Source: Karalla daura
Taxonomy: Eukaryota; Chordata; Actinopteri; Chaetodontiformes; Leiognathidae
Reading direction: 5' to 3'
Assembly: GCA_029224185.1 (NCBI GenBank)
Contig: CM055189.1
Span: 27,651,457-27,715,456 of the forward strand
DNA: 64,000 nt
The notes under the pieces: model-generated
What the model saw: only the letters and a program-made list of their open reading frames with translations
The model's database searches: none
Told to the model about the DNA's origin: nothing
Part shown: piece after piece, positions 34,196 to 48,300 of the stretch
Position numbering within the stretch: the first letter of the stretch is position 1
How the letters are laid out: the number at the start of each line of letters is the position of its first letter
Program-made: the position numbers and the translations under genes

Positions 34196-35500
34196 AATTG
34201 GCAGTGAGGTTGGGATTACCTGCGTGATCTGGACTCTGCTGGACAGACAGATTTGGCCAATTGAACCTCCCGGGTTAGAGGCTCTGATGGCCAGTCTGAT
34301 CCAACAGACAATCATGTGTGGTGAGGGCGACTATCTTCTTCAGACAGTGGAAAGGAAAATATCTCACAGCCATAGAGAAGTTGTTGACAGATGCGTCACG
34401 GTTATAGCTGTGGTATTCTGTGGGTTTGTATGCCAAAGTGAAAATAAGGTCTGAAGTTGCACTCTTTTGGGAATACAGAGACACATAACTAGAGATGGAC
34501 ACTGGCCAAAGTAAAGTAGAGACAGTACATTTATGAATGAATTTATGCATGAAAGTTAGTCTCACTGAGGCTTCCTCGCTAAAGGAGGCCTCAGACCCAG
34601 CTAAAGCGATTAAAGACAGAATTGCAGCCGTTGGAATGTGTGAGCACAGGTTAGCAATCTGGAAGCTCGGCCCTGCACAGTGGAAACCAAAACCGACGGC
34701 CCTAGCTAGCCAGCGCCTGTTAGCCACCGTGGAGCCGCTTAGCTCAGCTCCCCTTAGCTCCCCTCCAGCTTCTCCCAGGCAGCCGGGAACACACATTTGA
34801 GATTTAGATTCTTTATTGAACATGTCATAATAAAAACAAAACAAACGAAATAAGAACAAAAACAATGAATGAGTGTATATTAAAAATAAAAAATGTATAT
34901 TGATAATTATCATCTCTAAAGAAGATGCCTATCAGTCTGGGAAAAAGTCCTTGAATCTGAAACTGAACCTGACTGCTATCACCACTATGACTCGAGGACC
35001 AAGAGAAACGTGCAGTGCAGTCCTAGTACATCTGACATCAGCCTTTGCTGTTCATAGTGGCCTTGAACAGACCTGACTCCATGGGCGTTGAACCACTCGA
35101 CCTATACGAACAGGGCCATCCCTGACCAAAATGGGGCCCTAAGCAAAAGAGACAAGAGGTGCCCCCGTGCAAAAACAGTTTTGGTCCAGATACTCAGTGG
35201 GATACCACGAAAGTCCAGCTGTGTTTCATAGAGCTCTGAGTAAAACCTGCAGTGGTCATGTCTCACCTGGGGATCTGCCCTTGTGTACTACTTTGATGAC
35301 TTAATTGTGTTGCCCATCAAAAGAGGCTAGCAATATCGACACAGTAGTCATGCAGCCATGAATCAGAGTTCACAAAGGTCCCCCATCAGGCAGCAGTCAG
35401 TACTGCAACATGAAAATCACAGCCTCATGTCGTCTGCAGTTTAGAGTCACCACAGCTTTCACATTATGTTGATCTCAGCACAGAAGAAGAACATGGAGTC
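34196..35500 (+). other. possible retrotransposon leader and unassigned sequence
   Basis: Just after the LTR; no gag or pol similarity seen. The long minus-strand open frame (34275-34913) has no domain and runs through low-complexity sequence. Nothing else identified. Confidence 0.4.
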
Positions 35501-35513
35501 TGACCTCAAGAGT

Positions 35514-35679
35514 CTACAGTCTACAGAGTGGACTCTCCAGAAGATCACACAGCTCCTCCACTCCTGAATCCTGCAGCTCGTTCCAGCTTAGATCCAGATG
35601 TTTCAGATGGCAGGGGTTGGACCTCAGAGCTGAGGCCAGAGAAGCACAGCTGATCTCTGACAACCTGCAGCCACTCAAC
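35514..35679 (-). CDS. NLR exon 13, LRR module 8 with stop
   Basis: Encodes LSGCRLSEISCASLASALRS then HLDLSWNELQDSG. In the usual LCRLETLR end the GAG is TAG, so translation stops after LCRL. The old exon end (to 35505) also has one extra T. It is separated from module 7 by a Ty3 fragment and LINE pieces, so it may be a relic that is no longer spliced in. Confidence 0.65.
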
Positions 35680-36248
35680 CTGAAGAAAGAATAAATGAAG
35701 ATGATCAGGTGGAGATCAACATGACTCTGTCGTGATAACTGAGCTTTTCTCTGACATGTTGGAGTGACTTTGTCCTTGTTATTGATCAACATCATGTGTC
35801 CTCCACACCAACAGTGTTGGTGGAGAGCTGTTGACCTCAACTGGGGACATTGTCGGGCAGTGGAAGGAATACTGTGAGGAACTCCTCAGTCCCACTGGCA
35901 CACTTTCCCTATAGGAAGTAGAGGTTTGAGGACGCAGAGGTCGACTCATTCATCCCAACCCAAATTCATTGAGGTAGTTCGGAAGCTGCCCAGTAGCTAG
36001 GGCGTGCATGAGATCCGGGTGTGTTCCCCCTATCGGTTTCAACCTCCCAAAGAAAGTTTATTCTAGGTTACTGGAGAGGAGAGTCTGGCCGTCAAACCTC
36101 GGATCCAGGAGGAACACTGCGGTTTTCAGATAGGAACGCAGTGAAAGCGTAGACAACTAGAAAATTCCAGCGCGCTTAAAATAGAACAGTGCTCCAACGG
36201 GATGCGTGCCCGTTGGTCTGCAGCAGTTGGTCACCAAACAGCTTTCTG

Positions 36249-36320
<72 letters not shown>

Positions 36321-39300
36321 ATGTTGCAAACAACACAGGCACACCACAAGTTCATCATCACATTCAAGTTTAAATGAAGTTTGTACAGTGGGTCAGAAAT
36401 AAGCTTTTTTGGTCTAACTACTACTACTACCATTACTCTAGCGCGGCCCTGCTCTTGATGAATGCCTGCATCTTTTTCTCATTCATTTTAGGCGCAATTC
36501 TCCTGGGTGGGGGGGGCAGTGGCACAGAGCACCTGGTGGGGCCCAAAATTTGCATTTCCCATTCACTTCTTCTTGTGAGACCTCCTCACGAGGACAGAAG
36601 AATTGTAGTTACTAAACAGGGCAAGGGAGTGGTATCCCAAGCTGAACAAAAGCAAGTGCACAATAGGAGTGTCAGAGACAAAATATCAGCAGATGGTCTC
36701 AAGCTTGATCCAGAAAAAGATGTGGCACAACTACCCACCTCTGACTCTCTCTGTTGATGCCAGCTCCGAAGGCATTGGAGCAGTTGTCCTTCAAGATGGA
36801 AAACCCGTTGCTTGTGGATCACGTGCACTCGCGGAGGCAGAGAGCCAATATACCCAGATCGAAAAGGAAGCTACTTGTCGTTGTCTATGGATGCGAGAAG
36901 TTCCGTCAGTATTTGTATGGCAAAGAGATCCTAGTTCAGAGCGACTATGAGCCCCTTGAGATGATTTTCAAGAAAGCACTGCACAAAGCCCCACCAAGAC
37001 TGCAGAGGATGCTACTCGTGCTTCAGAGATACAGTCTCAACATGGTGCGCAAACTGGGCAAAGAAATGCACACTAAGCCGTGTGTATCTGAATGAGCAGG
37101 CTGAAGACTTCCTTGGAGAGGAACCTGAAGTCAACTGGTTCCACAGTTATCAATATCAGAGCACAAGCTGACCATGTTCCATAACGCAACTGTTGCTGAT
37201 CCGGAGATGCAACTGCTACGCAGAATGAGAATGAATGGTTGGCCCAAAAACAGAAATGCAGCTCACAAAGATGTTCAAGTTCACCGCTATTCAAGGCTGC
37301 AAAGCTCATTGTGCTGAATCAACTGCCACGAATCACATTTTTGAATGGTACAGTGCATTCCGCACACCCTACCAGACAGACAATGGTCCAAAATTGGAAC
37401 AGCTCTATTCCACTTCGATGGATTTGGAGCACTTGCTCTGTGTAGACTATTACTCAAAGCATCCAGAGATCAAGAAACTAACAAGACACAAATGCCCGAA
37501 GTGTCATCACAGCAATGAATGGCATACCAGATACTGCAGTGTCTGATTATGGGCCTCAATATGCCTGTGCTGAATTCCGCTGATTCACAAGAGAGTGAGA
37601 ATTTAGATGTGTTACCTCAACACCTGGACATGCGCAGTCCAACGAAGCTGAAGGAACTGTATAAACGATCAAAAGTGGACTCAAAAAAACTCAAGATGGA
37701 GAAGATCCCTGTATCACGAAGCTGAAAGTGAAACCATGTGAAGACCATAGGGCCATCTGGAGTCTGGGCAATGAATGAATGAATGAATGAGCTATCGGAG
37801 ATACAGAAAACATCCTCTCAAAACAAGAGAGACAAAGTTCACAGTACCAGCAGCTGACGCAGATAGCGACATCCAACCGGTGGTCAGTCACGTCAAGATT
37901 AAGGCGGAGACAGAAGTCACACAAGAGACTGACTCGCGCAGACTTCAGCTGAAAGAAGAACACTTCACACGGTCTGGCAGACAAGTAAAGATGCCGACAA
38001 GAAACAAAGACTGACCTCATATCCATACATGCACACATACCCAATAATGTACATAAGCACCCAGTTTCCTGCTGGACTATATACAGTGTGAAAGTCCTGC
38101 CTACAAGAGTTATGCTCTGTTGAGTCATAATAGTGTACGTATTTGTCTACTAAAAGTTGCCACTCTAGGCATCGCAAGTTGCAATGTAAGGAGATGGGTC
38201 TGTAGTTACAGAGAACTGTGCTGTCTAAATTTTGTTTTTAATCAATGGCTGTACAACAGCAGGTTTGAATTTCTTTGGCTCAATCCCTGAGGCAATCGTA
38301 TAGTTGATGACTGCTAACGTGCTGGAACCTGTAGCCAATAATCTGCCTAATGAGAGGAGGAGGAACAATGTCTGCTGGACCAGATGAAATTTTTATTTGG
38401 CCAGCGGTTCTGCTTGGGTTAGACAGTGATACAGGCTAATGCAGACTAAAAGTTGCAGAGCAGGTGATAGCAATGGAAAGGTGGAAGGAGGAGCTGGAGA
38501 TTTTAGGGGCAAAGTACTGCAGGAATGTTTTACTAATCCCTGAGGAGGCTGATTGTTACTAAGAGAAGTGTTGATGGGTTCGAAAAGGACACATGCTTTG
38601 TCACAGTTACGTAGGACAATATCAGAAAAGTATCAACCCTTCAAACTGTCATAAGGCACATGTAGCTCATCTTTTTTCCACCTACGATCTGCCCTCCTGC
38701 ACTCTCCTCTGACTGACTGCGATATGTTGGTCAGCTATGGCTCGTTTTTTGATTTTAGGGTGCAGTGTTTTAAAATGTGCAAAATTGGCCAGGATGTTAA
38801 GTCTGGTAGAATGAAAAGAGGAGGTTAATTGTTCTATGTCAAGATAAACAGGAGTTGACCAAGCCTCAGAAGTGCCAGAAACAAGTGGCAGTGGTGGGGT
38901 TAATGATATGGCAGTGCGCAGAAGCACAAGCTTTAGCGTCATAAGCAAGGGAGGCCCCACAAGATACAAGCAGATCTAATGTGCGCCCCAGTACTTGAGT
39001 TGCGGTTTCTGTAATGCAGAGCAGATCCAACTTGTGCATTTTGAAGAAGTCATTCAGGATAAATGTCTTATTTCCAAGCGAGTGTGCATTCACAAGTGCG
39101 ATCCTGATAGACAGGCCGAAAACTATACAGGACGAAAGCTATACAGGTCCGCCCCTCCTCTGTGGAGACGTGGTAAATGTGTTGGGTGTAGAACTCCTCA
39201 AGGTTAGCGACAACGGGCCTCAGTCAAGTATATGCATGTTCTAGTGAGCGCCAAGACACAAAACGGTTCAGAATGACAATTCAATGCCAGGATTTGATTT

Positions 39301-42300
39301 CATGATCCCAGAGATAGTGACAGAAGGAGCTTCACCTTCACCAGCAGACCACTGCTCTTACCCCAAGGTTTGCACCTCTAGTTTCTCTGCATGGCATATG
39401 CAAGTAGGTATAGCCAATAGGAGTGGAGGGGGAGGAAAGTGAACTGACCTCAGAGTCTCCAGTCTACAGAGTGGACTCTCCAGAAGATCGCACAGCTCCT
39501 TCACTCCTGAATCCTGCAGGTTGTAGTTCTCACTCAGATCCAGATGTTTCAGATGGGAGGGGTTGGACTTCAGAGCTGAGGCCAGAGAAGCACAGCTGAT
39601 CTCTGACAAACTGCAGAACTCCAACCTGAATAAAGAAGCGAGAAGAACAATTCCCTTCTTGTCTGGATAAGTCTTCTCTTCAGCTATATCTCCAATCATG
39701 AACCTTCTCAGAGTCTACGGCCACTTTTGGCGTTCCTCCAGTAGTGGTAACTATTCCTTAGTTCACCGCTTAATAAAAAGGTGGTATTGAATCTATCTTC
39801 ATCTTCTCTTGATGTAACAATCCTCCTCTTGAAAGAGGCCAGGAGCAAGACCAGGGTTACCTTCGAGCAAAAGGATATGATTTGGGGTGAGAGCTTCCGA
39901 GTCATTGACATCGTAACAGAGTCAGTGAACTGACCTCAGAGTCTCCAGTCTACAGAGTGGACTCTCCAGAAGACCACACAGCTCCTTCACTCCTGAATCC
40001 TGCAGGTTGTTTTGATCCAGATCCAGATGTTTCAGATGGGAGGGGTTGGACTTCAGAGCTGAGGCCAGAGAAGCACAGCTGATTTTTGACAACCTGCAGC
40101 CCTTCAACCTGAATGAAGAATAAATGAAGATAAAATCCATGTTTAGTCCATCAGATGAGTTCAGATTTATCATGTGGAGCTCAACATGACTCTGTCCTGA
40201 TCACTGAGCTTCTCTCCACAATGAGTGGAGGGACTTTGTCCTTGTTATTATTCATCATCATGTCTCCTTCTACACACCATCCTCATGTCAGTGTAGCAGT
40301 GAGATGTTGGAACCGTAGATCATGTTTGATATAAGATGGATGAGCAGCAGAAACATGAGACGATGGAGCAACAACTGTCTAGATGAAGGTTCTGTCTGAG
40401 CATCAATCAGGTTCAGCTGTTGATGGAAACATCAGATGTTCAACAGTAACAGAGTCAGTGAACTCACTCCAGAGTCTCCAGTCTACAGAGTGGACTCTCC
40501 AGAAGACCACACAACTCCTTCACTCCTGAATCCTGCAGCTGGTTGATACTCAGATCCAGATGTTTCAGATGGGAGGGGTTGGACTTCAGAGCTGAGGCCA
40601 GAGAAGCACAGCTGATCTCTGACAAACTGCACCAACTCAACCTGAAAAAAGAGTAAATGAAGCTTTATAAGGTATAGCTCAACATTCTCTCATAAAAAGA
40701 GATTAATCCTGATCTGCTGTGGTCCTGAAGTGATTTGAAGCGACCTTTTTGTTCAGGTATGAGCATTTTAGCTCAATAGCCCCTATGGTCACATGACCAT
40801 TAGGTCAGCATTGGATCATACTGACATGTTTCTTTTCATTGCCTTTCAGTCCACATTCTATTTTGAAGGGCTGAAGTTGCTGCCGGCTATAGTATCCTAG
40901 CACTGACTTTCTGAGCCCATGTTCAGGATGAGAAACATCAGATAAGATCAACAGAGTCAGTGAACTCACTCCAGAGTCTCCAGTCTACAGAGTGGACTCT
41001 CCAGAAGACCACACAGCTCCTTCACTCCTGAATCCTGCAGCTCATCGTTCCAGCTCAGATCCAGATGTTTCAGATGGGAGGGGTTGGACTTCAGAGCTGA
41101 GGCCAGAGAAGCACAGTTGATCTCTGACAAACTGCAGTCCTCCAACCTGAATAAAGAATAAATGAAGATAAGATCCATGTTTAGTCCATCAGATGAGTTC
41201 AGGTTGATCAGGTGGAGCTCAACGTGACTCTGTCCTGATCACTGAGCTTCTCTCTACAGTGAGTGGAATGACTTTGTCCTTGTTATTGATCATCATTGTG
41301 CGGTGAAAGTATGCTGCTGTTGGTTCCACTTGCCACAGTGACGTATAACATTTTACTAGCGCATCATGTATGTGGATGCTCACTGATTGCTTCTCCTCAG
41401 CACTTGCTGTGACGTGGTCACAGCGCCAGTACATGAGGATCGAGCCCATGGTAAGTTACAGTGTTGTACTGTTTTGCAAGAACACTGCTCACATTATATC
41501 GTGCTTAGGAAGGAGGCAACAGTATTTCACAGTTTAATGTGTCAAATTGTACTTTGTTGTTAACTTACCATGCACCTACAATGTATACCTACAATGTATT
41601 ACAATGTCGGACACCGTAGTTTTCTCCGGCCCCCTCCCCAATCTGACAAGTGATGACATGTTTAGCCGTACATCATCATTTAACCCGCTGGTTATCGAGG
41701 TGGTGTCCCGCAAATGAGGTGGGCTTTGTAGACAATTAGCAAACTTTCTGGGGTAGACCTGGCCTCATTAGGAGGGACTGCATCCACCCCGCGTTGGAAG
41801 GAGCAGCCCAACTCTCTAGTAACCTGGCAAAGAGCATTAGTCCTCCCCCACCCTGACTCAGAGTTGAGACCAGGAGGCAGAGTTGCAGTTTAACGCACTT
41901 CTCTGTGCTTCCCTCTCTACAGTCACCCACACAGAACCCCATAGAGACTGTGTCTGTCCCCCGACTGTCTAAATTTAACAGCAGAGGAACGACCTTATAA
42001 AATCAGGAGTTCCACAGTCACTTCTCAGGACAGGAGCATTAAATGTGGATTACTTAATATCCGCTCCCTGTCTTCCAAAGTCATTCTTGTAAATGAATTA
42101 ATCTCTGACAACAACATTGATGTGTTGTGTCTTACTGAAACTTGGCTTTGTGAGGGTGACTATGCTAGCCTAAATTAGGCTTCTCCTCCTAGCCATATTA
42201 ACTATCATGTCCCTCGATGTTCTGGCCGTGGAGGTGGGGTGGCAGCCGTATTTGATTGTAATCTGTTAATTACTCCAAAACCTAATATTGATTATAATTC

Positions 42301-45300
42301 ATTTGAAAGCCTCATCATCAGCTTGTCTCACCAAAGCTGGAAAACACAATCCCTCCTACTTGTCGTAGAGTATCGAGCTCTGGGCCCTTGTTCAGAATAT
42401 CTGTCTGAATTTCCTGAATTTCTTTCAAACCTAGTTCTCAAAACTGACAAAATCATTATCATCGGTGACTTCAATGTTCATGTAGACGTGGTCAGTGATA
42501 GCTGCAGTATAGCATTCACCTCTATAGTCGAGTCCTTTGGCTTCTGCCAGCATGTGCATGAACCCACGCATTGCTTTAATCACACCCTGGACCTTGTTCT
42601 ATCTTATGGTGTTGAAATTAAACACCTGACCGTTTCCCCCCCTAACCCACTTATTTCCGACCACTCTTTAATTACTTTCAACTTCCTTTTAGCCGGTCAT
42701 GTGAGAAAGGAAAGCCGTATATATACATGACACTTAACTGAAAGTGTCTTAGCAAACTTTGAGGAAGCTATCCCCCTGTATCTCAGTGCTACATCCCCTC
42801 TCTGCTATGAAAGCCTGAGTCCCTCCTTCATTGATCACCTTGCTGATAGCTTGGTTACCTCCCTTCATGAGACTCTCGACTCGGTTGCACCCCGAACAAA
42901 AAAGATTATCTCTAGACCAAGATCCGCCCCCTGGTATACACCAGAAACTCTCCACCTAAAGCAGCTAGCACGCAAATTAGAGAGGAAATGGTGCTTGACC
43001 AAAAACAACAATATTTTTCAGACATGGAAAGATGAAGAAATACAGGCTGGCTCTGTGTAAGGCCAGAGCCAGATACTACTCCTCTCTAATTGAGGAAAAT
43101 AAGCATAACCCCAGGTTTCTGTTTAGCACTGTAGCCAGGCTGACTAAGAGTCATAACTCCACTGAGCAGTGTGTTCCCACACATCTCAGCAGTGGTGACT
43201 TTATGAACTACTTCAATAACAAAATTATAAAGATTAGACAAGCAATTAAGAACCACCTCGCATCTACTGTAATCAATCAACCCCATGTTGCTGCTATTCA
43301 GGATACAGCTGGGGATACAGACAGGTTACTGTCTTCATTTGATCCCATTGACCTGCATCAGCTGACTACTATCATCTCAGCCTCTAAATCATGGACCTGC
43401 CTCCTAGACACAATTCCCACTGAGCTGTTTAAGGAAGTGCTGCCTTTAATCGCCACTTCTTTACTTGACCTCATCAACCTGTCCCTAACAACAGGTTACG
43501 TTCCTCTTACGTTCAAAGTTGCAATAATCAAACCCCTCCTTAAGAAACCGTCCCTTGATCTAGGAACTTTAGCAAACTACAGCTGATCCTCAATCGTATC
43601 TTCATCTCAAAAATCCTAGAGAAAATCATTGCCAACCAGCTCTGTGAACATCTTAATAACAATAGTTTATCTGAGTCCTTCCAGTCTGGTTTTAGAATGA
43701 ATCATAGTACTGAGACAGCACTGGTTAAAGTCACTAATGACCTTTTAATGGCGTCTGACCATGGTCTTGTTTCAGTGCTTGTCTTGTTAGATCTCAGTGC
43801 TGCTTTTGATACAGTTGACCACCAGATCTTACTAAGGAGATTGGAATATCAACTTGGAATCAGAGGCACTGCTTAAGACTGGTTCCGGTCCTATCTTTCA
43901 GACCGATATCAGTTTGTTTGTGTCAACGATAACCAATCTCCACGCACTAAAGTCAGCCACGGGGTTCCACAAGGATCTGTGCTCGGTCCAGTTCTTTTCT
44001 CTGTATATATGCTCACTCTAGGTGATATCATCAGGAGTCATTCTATAGATTTCCACTGTTATGCTGACGACACTCAATTATATCTATCTATCAAGCTGGG
44101 TGAGCTCAATCATCTTCAGCAGCTTCAGTCCTGCCCTCATGACATTAAGGCCTGGATGACTAATAATTTCCTCCTTCTAAACTGTAAAAAAACAGAGTTA
44201 CTGTTTATTGGTCCAAAACACCTATGTGACTCTAAATCCGATGCCATAGCTCTAAAAAATAGATTTACTACTCCTGCCACCACAGTCAGACAAGTATGCC
44301 ACAGACTGCCTACCTCCACCTCCGTAATATTGCAAAAATAAGACACCTCCTCCCTCTCCATGCAGCAGAACAGCTGGTCCATGCCTTGGTTAAGAGTGGA
44401 ACTTACTGCATAGCCTTCGGGGTGAACAGAAATTAAAATACAGTAAACCAAATGAGTTATCCTCCATACTGGTACTGAAGAAGCTGCATTGCTAGCTCTT
44501 TAGTTTGATCTGCTTGTGTTTGCTCATTGTCTGTTGGTCCAAAGCAGTCGAAGCAGTTGCATTTTGGGCTCTGTAAAGAATTAGTGTGACAATGGGAGAC
44601 CAAAAAGCCCATTAAGTGCATCTTAAAGTGCGACTTAAGAACTCCTTTGTCCATCATGCCATCATGCTCTACAACTCTAAATCTGGGGAGTGACAAACAA
44701 TAATGACAAATAATGGGCACTTTCAGAGCAAGCTGGTGTGAGTAAATGACCTTCATTTCCTGTTCACTTTCCGTGGATCAATAAACCACTTTTACATCAA
44801 ACATTTTGTGCAGAAGTTTTAGGGAGGGATACTTGTCAAATCTACAGGTAAAGTATGTTTCGTCTCGTAGTGGCGTTAAGTTTCACTTTCCCTTGTGCTG
44901 CTACCTCGAAATATGTCAGTTATACAATCAAGTTCAGTTGATGGAAACATCAGATGTTCAACAGTAACAGAGTCAGTGAACTGACCTCAGAGTCTCCAGT
45001 CTACAGAGTGGACTCTCCAGAAGACCACACAGCTCCTTCACTCCTGAATCCTGCAGGTCGTTGTTTGTCAGATCCAGATGTTTCAGATGGGAGGGGTTGG
45101 ACTTCAGAGCTGAGGCCAGAGAAGCACAGCTGATCTCTGACAACCAGCAACGCTCCAACCTAAATGAGAAATATATGAAGATAAAATCCATGGTGTGCTG
45201 ACCTTCTGACCTTCACACGTTGGAGCGACTGCCTGACCACAGTGATAGCGGTTATGTCGGTTACGTCCTCACTCCTAAGTGGCTCCAGCACTCCAGTGTT

Positions 45301-48239
45301 AGCCAGCAGAGACCTCCTCTCCTTGGAGATCTCAGCTGCTCGTTGTTCCACATCCTGTCTCGATCACTGCGTTCATATGAGGCTAAAATGATCTGATCTG
45401 TGGGGCGAAATGCTCCCTCGAGGGGCCGCACCTGTTGTCGTAGGTTTCTGATTTAAAGTCTACTCCACTGTGTGTGGGGGGGTGTGTGCATAGACATAAT
45501 AAAAGTAGATGCCTAGACGTGCTGGTGCCACCTGGTGGAGGTCTGGAGTGAAAACAGCCGCAGTGGCAGCATGTCTGTGCACTGTGGCGCATGTAACTGT
45601 CAAACCCGCAAAACTGTTGAGAACAGGGCTCGTGGAGTTACTTTTCACAAGTACTATTGAACATAATTTTCGGTTGTAATTTGTGAATAGAATATTACTG
45701 TACTGTATTTATGTCCAGCAGAAAAGTCTGACAGACAGGTGCAGGAAGGTAATATGAAGGCGTACAGACGATTATTAGGAAATAGGAAGACAGGGTGTAG
45801 TAAAACAGGAAGAAGGTAAAAAATGTTCTCGTGCTCTCAATGTTTTCATTTTGAAGGTTTCCTGAAGACGGAGACTCCAGGTAGAAGTGGAAAGTGGCTT
45901 TGAGGAGGGAAAGATTCACTGCAGTGAACGTTTTAAGCAGGGTGATTTTAAAGACACGTCAGAATGTCCGACTCAGAGATGGTGTTATTCCATCCATCTT
46001 CAGCCTCCCGCCTCATCTCCAAAGAGTATGTATACTGCTTCTGTTTGGCATAAGACTATTAGTGTTCATACAAATGTAAATATCCTGTTAATATATATAT
46101 TTCTTCATTTTAATCGAGGTGTCAATTTGTTGTGTTAAACTTTAGAATCTTCATTATTTTATTGCAAGTCTGAAACACAAGATGAGAACGTGTAGAGGCA
46201 TTTCCCCTCCAAATTTATTATTCAGGCTTTTGGTTGTCACTTTTTTGTAACATAACCCTGTCTATGTATTTATATCTAAATTTCCCCCCACGACCTGGAC
46301 CCAAATAAAGGGAAGAAGATGGATGAATGGATATTTATCTCTTTCTCTCCATTCATTCTATCTATATATACATATATGTAGTCATATACTGCTTAATTTT
46401 TAAACTCATTAAACAAGCTGAATAATACTTTTGCTGCCACTATCGGCTTCTACATTGTGTGTTTTGAGAAATACCTATCATACATCCCACATATCAGAAT
46501 ATTCTATTACTGTTAAGCCCACTTTGAATATCAATAGAAGTCAAACAAAGTGTCCTATGTCATAACTACATATATGACGTTTGCATAAAAAAAACTCATG
46601 AAAATCAGTGTGGAGCCGGAGTGGAGCCGGAGACCATTCCAAGATGGCGGCCCCACGGCTCGGCAGCGCCAATAGGCAAGAGCAGCCATTGCGGCATCTA
46701 CTCTTTATTATGTCTATGGGTGTGTGGCTGTGCTGTCCCCTAGAGGCTCAGAGGAGTACACAGGAAGTGCCTCACTCTTGTGCCAGGTGTTTGACCCTGA
46801 GGCCCTGGGCTTTTACTCAACATGACAAGGAAGCAAGCAACAGTCAGACCAACAATAGCGAGAGGCCGGTCAACCAGGTTACTCCTCGGTCCAGTATCTC
46901 AGTGGTTTCAGTCAGAGACTGAGCTCCTCTAAAACTCCCTGTTTTAGTTCAAGGAACATGAAGATATGAAGAAGTTAATTCCCAGTTTTATAGATGTAAC
47001 TGAAGACTCAGCATGAGTCAGGTTCAATATTCAGTCAGGTATCAGGATGAAAACATCAGATGTTCAACAATAACAGAGTCAGTGAACTGACCTCAGAGTC
47101 TCCAGTCTACAGAGTGGACTCTCCAGGAAACCACACAACTCCTGCACTCCTGAATGCTGCAGGATGTTGATGCTCAGATCCAGATGTTTCAGATGGGAGG
47201 GGTTGCACTTCAGAGCTGAGGCCAGAGAAGCACAGCTGATCTCTGACAACCTGCAGCTTCTCAACCTGAATAAAGAATAAATGAAGATAAAGTCCATCAG
47301 ATGAGTTCAGGTTGATCAGGTGGAGCTCAACGTGACTCTGTCCTGATCACTGAGCTTCTCTCTACAATGAGTGGAGTGACTTTGTCCTTGTTGTTGATCA
47401 TCATCATGTCTCCTTCTACACACCATCCACATGTCAGTGAGATGTTACCGTGCATCATAAATATGAGATGAGTACTTTTATTTTGATATGCAGTATAGTC
47501 CAGCAGTGGGCAATTTTAACTGTGATAACAGAATATCTATCTATCATTCATGTTCATGTTCATTTGTTCTCTATCCGTGTCTATCAGATTCTGCAGATTT
47601 TCACAGGTATGTTGCCGGTAAAGGTGAGTTAAAACATTTAAAACTAAAGCTATCAACAGAAGTTGATAGTAAGAACAGATGGAAGGTCGCTACCATAAAT
47701 AGTACCGCAATCAGTGTGGAAGCACTTTAACAGTGGCCCCATCTAGGATATTTTTCACCAGCCACCACTGTCTTATAAGTATTACTTTTCTTCTTGCTAA
47801 AAAAATCTTCTTCCTTGTTCTCAACAGGATTTTAAACTCTCCTACACCTACTGCTGTGGCTAGTTCAGTTTACCGCATGCGCTGTCACGTGAACATCGTG
47901 TTTTTTGCAAGATCTCAAAATGTTGCCTGCAACTGTAATTCAGGCTTTACGTCTATCAGTGGAATGTTGGCAGTGAATCGTGTACATGGATGCAGTTTGG
48001 AATGAGGATCAGTATAAATCACCTCTTGACCAGAGCAATTTCTTTCCGTTTGAGCAGAATCAGATGGTCATGTATTATGTTTACATGAGGCTCTTTGACT
48101 CTGATCAGCTATTTATTCAGAATAGTGTCCATTGAAACATTGTAATGGTCGGAAGGAAAAGAAACCTAGCTCCCCTGCAAACACTTCTTCACTCTCTGAC
48201 TTCCATTTCTGTTGGGTCATAGAACTGCCAAACTGTAGG

Positions 48240-48300
<61 letters not shown>

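Noticed and set aside
34275..34913. 212-codon minus-strand frame
   Set aside because: It begins in AT-rich tail sequence, crosses retrotransposon leader DNA, and has no recognisable domain or splice support.
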